A stretch of DNA of 64,000 nucleotides, from the NCBI RefSeq assembly GCF_958979055.1, contig NC_084888.1, positions 2,126,001-2,190,000 on the forward strand, in the 5' to 3' direction. The notes under the pieces are model-generated. The model made no database searches. It had not been told where the DNA came from and was given only the letters and a program-made list of their open reading frames with translations. Position numbers and translations under genes: made by a program. The DNA comes from Alnus glutinosa (taxonomy: Eukaryota; Streptophyta; Magnoliopsida; Fagales; Betulaceae). Below are positions 60,705 through 64,000 of the stretch, piece after piece (position 1 is the first letter of the stretch; the number at the start of each line of letters is the position of its first letter).

Positions 60705-60710
60705 AAGCCA
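59744..60710 (-). mobile_element. Well-preserved ~967 bp retroposon with 13-bp target-site duplication
   Basis: The perfect duplication TATTTGCAAATTA lies at 59731-59743 and 60711-60723. Poly(T) at 59744-59758 is a poly(A) tail, so the element is read on the minus strand. Its 5' end starts with a short GC-rich word then a ~58-bp (CT)n tract (GA on plus, 60643-60701). Central parts are GC-rich with ACGCGC, CGCCGG and GGCGCGTGAC words. Minus-strand frames exist (for example 60252-60572 and 59907-60182), but none looks like a reverse transcriptase. It is therefore a non-autonomous LINE-mobilised unit or a heavily truncated LINE. An older relative lies at 9356-10333. Confidence 0.85.
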
Positions 60711-60723
60711 TATTTGCAAATTA

Positions 60724-61285
60724 AAATTGTGAAAACCAATATTGCTAGTTTTTTTTTCTTAAATCAAGAAAGTTTTTTTTGGCTCTTAGATCAGCTTTTG
60801 GCTCTTCCTTGTGGCAGGGCCGCAGGTGATGGGTGTTTAACTGTTTATAGCCTTCTAGGCTATATTGTTCAAGACTAAGATTGTGTTTAGAAAAAAACAA
60901 AAAGAAAAAAGAAGACAACAAATTAGAAAGAGAAAAACTTATATTAAACGTCGTAGGCTGTAGGTACCTGAAGATAGATCAGTTGTTTAACTTGTCTTTT
61001 TCTTTAGCAATTTTGGATAACGGTTCGAGTCTATTTTCAGGAAAATAAGTAACGTGGTCAACTCTCATAAGAGGATTAATCAATGATAAAAAATAATTTA
61101 TTAAGGGAGTTTTATCTGTATCTAATTAATTCTCCATCATTTCTTTCTTCAAACGAAAAAAAAAAATCTCCATCGTTTCTATGAATTGTCCCACGTGGAC
61201 TAGGTTGTTACTTGTTAGGATGTCCATACTTATTGGTGAATTTAACTCCGTTTGTACGTTAGAGATGCTATTTCAAAATCTCTTC
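60724..61285. other. AT-rich intergenic stretch
   Basis: No gene or repeat boundary that I can support. Confidence 0.4.
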
Positions 61286-61289
61286 TTTT

Positions 61290-61653
61290 TTTTCTTTTTC
61301 TTTTTCTTTTTATTTTATTATTATTATTATTATTATATTTTTATTTATTTATTTATTTATAGTAAAACATGGGAAGGGACAGCCAGTGTAATTACTTTGC
61401 TTGTGCATGACCATCGAAATTCTTACCCGCTGTAAAATGTTCGGTTTGAGCTATAGCTACTGTTTTAGAAAGTGAATCCATCACAACAGCCCCACCAAAA
61501 TGCAAGTTGGTAAAGCTCTTCTTATTAACATTTGGTTCGCGGACTACTACTGCAAGTGAGTTCGAACCCATGACCACTAGGAAGAAAGGATAGGGGGAGT
61601 TGAACCCTATCCCCTGCTGCTTTACCAACTCAACTATCACCTTGGCGGTTCTC
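61290..61653 (-). mobile_element. tRNA-type SINE-like retroposon
   Basis: The minus strand starts GAGAACCGCCAAGGTGATAG and carries a pol III A-box-like GATAGTTGAGTTGG (61625-61638). B-box-like sites are GGGTTCAACTCC (61596-61607) and GGTTCGAACTC (61558-61568). It ends in an A-rich TAAATAAATAAA/ATAATAATA tail (plus-strand T-rich tract about 61290-61362). This is the plan of plant SINEs. Target duplications were not found, and the body is longer than usual, so it may be a fusion or dimer. Confidence 0.5.
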
Positions 61654-62653
61654 AAATAAATGAAAAATTAAAAATTACATTTCTCTCTTAGGGCTTCATT
61701 TGTTAAATATTTTATTTTTGTTTTTTATTTTATCTTCTTAAAATAAAAATATTAACAAACAACTCAAACACAAAACACTCTTAAAAACAAAAATAATTTT
61801 CATCTTTAAATCACGTCATAACATTTTTTTGTTTAAAAAAAAAACAATACCTCTAAAAACACATTAATAAACGGAGCCACATTTTTATTGTGCACATTAA
61901 TATTTTATTCTACATTGTATTGCATATGCCCCCAAATCCCAATGATCATAATAGTCTCTTGGATATATATGGTTCCTCTATCTATCAATGATCGTGTTGA
62001 GAAGAAAATGATATGGCTCGATTAATACATCAAGAAGAAGTTAAGTAACAGCCAACTCCATACTCATAGCAATATGCCCACCAAAAAGGGGGGGAGAGAA
62101 GAACTCTATAGCAACAAAAGTGCTTAATATGACCTATTTATTCAAGCATCCATTTACTGTTAGAATTATGGCATTAATTCCCATTATTAAAGAATGTTTG
62201 TGGGGAGGGGGCTCCTCGATCTCCTTTCTCTAGAGTCTAGAGTGTGGTCAAATTAGCATTCCCTTTCTGCAAACTGAATTTGGTATCTTGATTCTTAATT
62301 AGGTGCCCATTTAAAACGTTATTAAAAAGAAAAGCTAAAAGATGTTGATCGATCTGGTGCAATCATTATTAGAGGGAGAATGTTTTGTTTCAGAATCATA
62401 TTGAAGAGTGCATGTGCATGGGAAAGAGTCGGGTTGGATGGTCATAGCACTTTATATGTTCATAATAACTTTTATCAAAGGTAAAGTTGAGATATTTATT
62501 GGCCATTATATATATACAAAAAGCTGCCAAAAAAGAGATTTTACTTTAACTCTGTGCTTCAAAGGAACGAGCCTTAATGAGGGAAGACACGCAAGAATAT
62601 TGAGTTTTGGTATTAACTATGTTTCATGATAATCACTTCGCGAGATAAGTTTT
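61654..62653. other. AT-rich intergenic stretch
   Basis: No recognisable feature. Confidence 0.4.
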
Positions 62654-62920
62654 TGTAAAAGTTTAATGAGCCTTACTCATTCTTAAAAGATGTCTTGAAA
62701 GAAGATGGAATAACATGACTTATAAAGTTAATAGATCATGTATCTCTTTACAATGTGAGACACTTTAACACGTCCCTTCACATGTAACAACTTTGGCCAA
62801 ACACGTGCTCAACAATAAGAAGGAAAGGTCTATCATCGTCCAAAGAACCTGCTATGATACCATGTAAAAGTTCAACGGGCCTTACTCACTCTTAAAAGAC
62901 GCTTTGAAAGAAGAGGGAAC
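62654..62920 (-). mobile_element. Fossil TRIM-type element (LTR kin), minus orientation
   Basis: LTR-like repeats start at 62654 and 62863 on the plus strand (both TGTAAAAGTT, then GCCTTACTCA.TCTTAAAAGA). The left one runs to about 62771. Next to the right copy lies a primer-binding-like site reading TGGTATCATAGCAGG on the minus strand (62848-62862). The internal part is only ~90 bp, so it is a miniature element. It is cut short where the plus-strand TRIM begins. Old and broken. Confidence 0.6.
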
Positions 62921-63186
62921 ACTATATTAAATTTACCTCTTCCTATTAGCTTAAGCTTTTAGGATAAGTTGTAATTTAACATGGTATCAGAGCCAAATGT
63001 TTTGAGTTCGAACCTTGACTCCACCAGTTACTTCTTATTTCAATTAAATATTCTACGTGTTTGGCTCAGCTATTAAAATAGAGTTTGAGCCCACCCGTAA
63101 AGAAGAGTGTTAAAGTATTGATTAAGTGGTTAAATTTATATTTTTTTTATTAGTTTAAGCTTTTTAAGATAAATTATAATTTAACA
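62921..63186 (+). mobile_element. Fossil TRIM-type element (LTR kin), plus orientation
   Basis: A partial left LTR ends TTTAACA at 62981. It is followed at once by the tRNA-Met primer-binding site TGGTATCAGAGCC (62982-62994), a ~110 bp non-coding interior, a purine-rich AAAGAAGAG tract and a right LTR (63108-63186, TGTTAAAG...TTTAACA, 79 bp). It is a miniature non-autonomous element, old and incomplete, abutting an oppositely oriented relative. Related pieces lie near 2.1, 2.9 and 22.1 kb. Confidence 0.65.
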
Positions 63187-64000
63187 GTTTTATGATAATA
63201 ATTATTATAATTTTATATGGTTTGGAATTCTCTTTTATAGACACATTGCTGTTCAGGGCCGGGGGGGTCTTGTTAAAGTACTTTCCCTTTGATCATTTAG
63301 AATATATATATATATATATAAAGAAGAAGAAGGAGAAAGAAGAAAGAAGAAAGAAACAAACACACACTACAGGCTGCCTTTGGATTCCCTCACCTCATTA
63401 GCCGGACTCAATGCACAAAACCCTAGAAGCTGCCTCGAAATGAAAATGACCAATTGGCTGCATTGCAGTTTACTTTTAATTTCCCATGATGAAATTGACT
63501 ACAGTCCAAAAAACAATCCCAAAAGCAAGATATTACAAACAATAAAGAAGTGGCAGATAATATCTATAAAAAAAGAAGTGGGAGATAATCGGATGCATTT
63601 CTTTTCTTCTTCTTTTTTTTCTTTTTCATTTTTCCTTTTTGTTTCGTCTTAATTTAAGAACCCAGGGCATTTCAGGCTTAAAAGGTTTTACACAAAGTAT
63701 TGCAAATCCTATTATTTGCCCTCCATCATTCATTTAGAACATCACTATAACTGTTGAAATAGAAATATATACTAACAGCACGCCAAGCACTTGGAGTAAA
63801 AAACCTACAAGAAAGGCAAAGCAGTTAAAGGAGTTCATCCGAGGTATCGGCATTTCCAGTTCTGACGCTTAATTCGACAAAAGAAGAAGAAAAAAAAAAA
63901 ATTAAAACGACGAAGTGTAGTTTAATTATAAGAGAAAAATTGAGAGTAATTGGTGAAGCCTCATCCTCCTCTTCATTTATAGGCTTATTATTTCTTAATT
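63187..64000. other. Right-hand intergenic end of the window
   Basis: An (AT)n tract with a following purine-rich GAAGAAGAAGG run (about 63301-63358) is present. No gene is supported up to the window edge. Confidence 0.45.

Noticed and set aside
1-64000. CRISPR arrays, rRNA or complete tRNA genes
   Set aside because: No regularly spaced identical repeats with unique spacers, and no rRNA or cloverleaf-forming tRNA. The tRNA-like boxes at 61.6 kb belong to a SINE-like unit, and the TGGTATCAGAGCC sites are primer-binding sites.

Overview
The window is nuclear DNA of a dicot plant, probably a woody rosid; the rosid part is a weak inference. It is AT-rich, its genes have GT-AG introns, and all gene families are plant ones. 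The space between genes is filled with plant-type transposon debris: MULE, hAT and CACTA pieces, L1-type LINEs, SINE-like sequence and miniature LTR elements.

Layout from left to right. 1-4.0 kb is repeat-rich, with a hAT-like element and a ~600 bp tandem duplication. 4.08-5.52 kb (+) is an intronless seven-bladed WD40 protein of the JINGUBANG type. 5.5-11.6 kb holds a LINE with clear target-site duplications, a hAT-like element, a MULE-type MITE with a 9-bp target-site duplication, and a ~1 kb retroposon. 12.07-18.64 kb (+) is an eight-exon extra-large G protein (XLG1-like, 972 aa). 19.3-39.4 kb is a tandem array of three CYP82-family P450 genes, all on the minus strand, each with two exons. 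They are separated by LINE, CACTA, MULE and many short foldback elements. 39.4-43.9 kb is gene-poor. 43.89-45.82 kb (-) is a four-exon protein with two B3 domains (REM type). 47.52-52.83 kb (+) is an eleven-exon prolyl-oligopeptidase/oligopeptidase B-like protein (787 aa). 55.73-58.58 kb (-) is a single-exon PLP-transferase-fold protein (949 aa). 58.6-64 kb is intergenic, with a well-preserved retroposon, a SINE-like element and two abutting TRIM-type fossils.

The most interesting points concern enzymes that have lost catalytic residues. The oligopeptidase-like protein keeps its serine but lacks the usual Asp and the GHGG-type His. Its tail-to-tail neighbour, the PLP-fold protein, has Arg where the Schiff-base Lys should be. 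The third CYP82 has Ala in place of the I-helix Thr. From memory, the two pseudo-enzyme-like genes are also neighbours in Arabidopsis, so the pairing may be old. A MITE carrying several G-box/ABRE-like palindromes lies just upstream of the second CYP82 gene.

Exon borders were placed by hand from reading frame, GT-AG signals and family alignment. They are phase-consistent but not transcript-verified. Transposon family names rest on termini, target-site duplications and protein fragments seen here, not on database searches.
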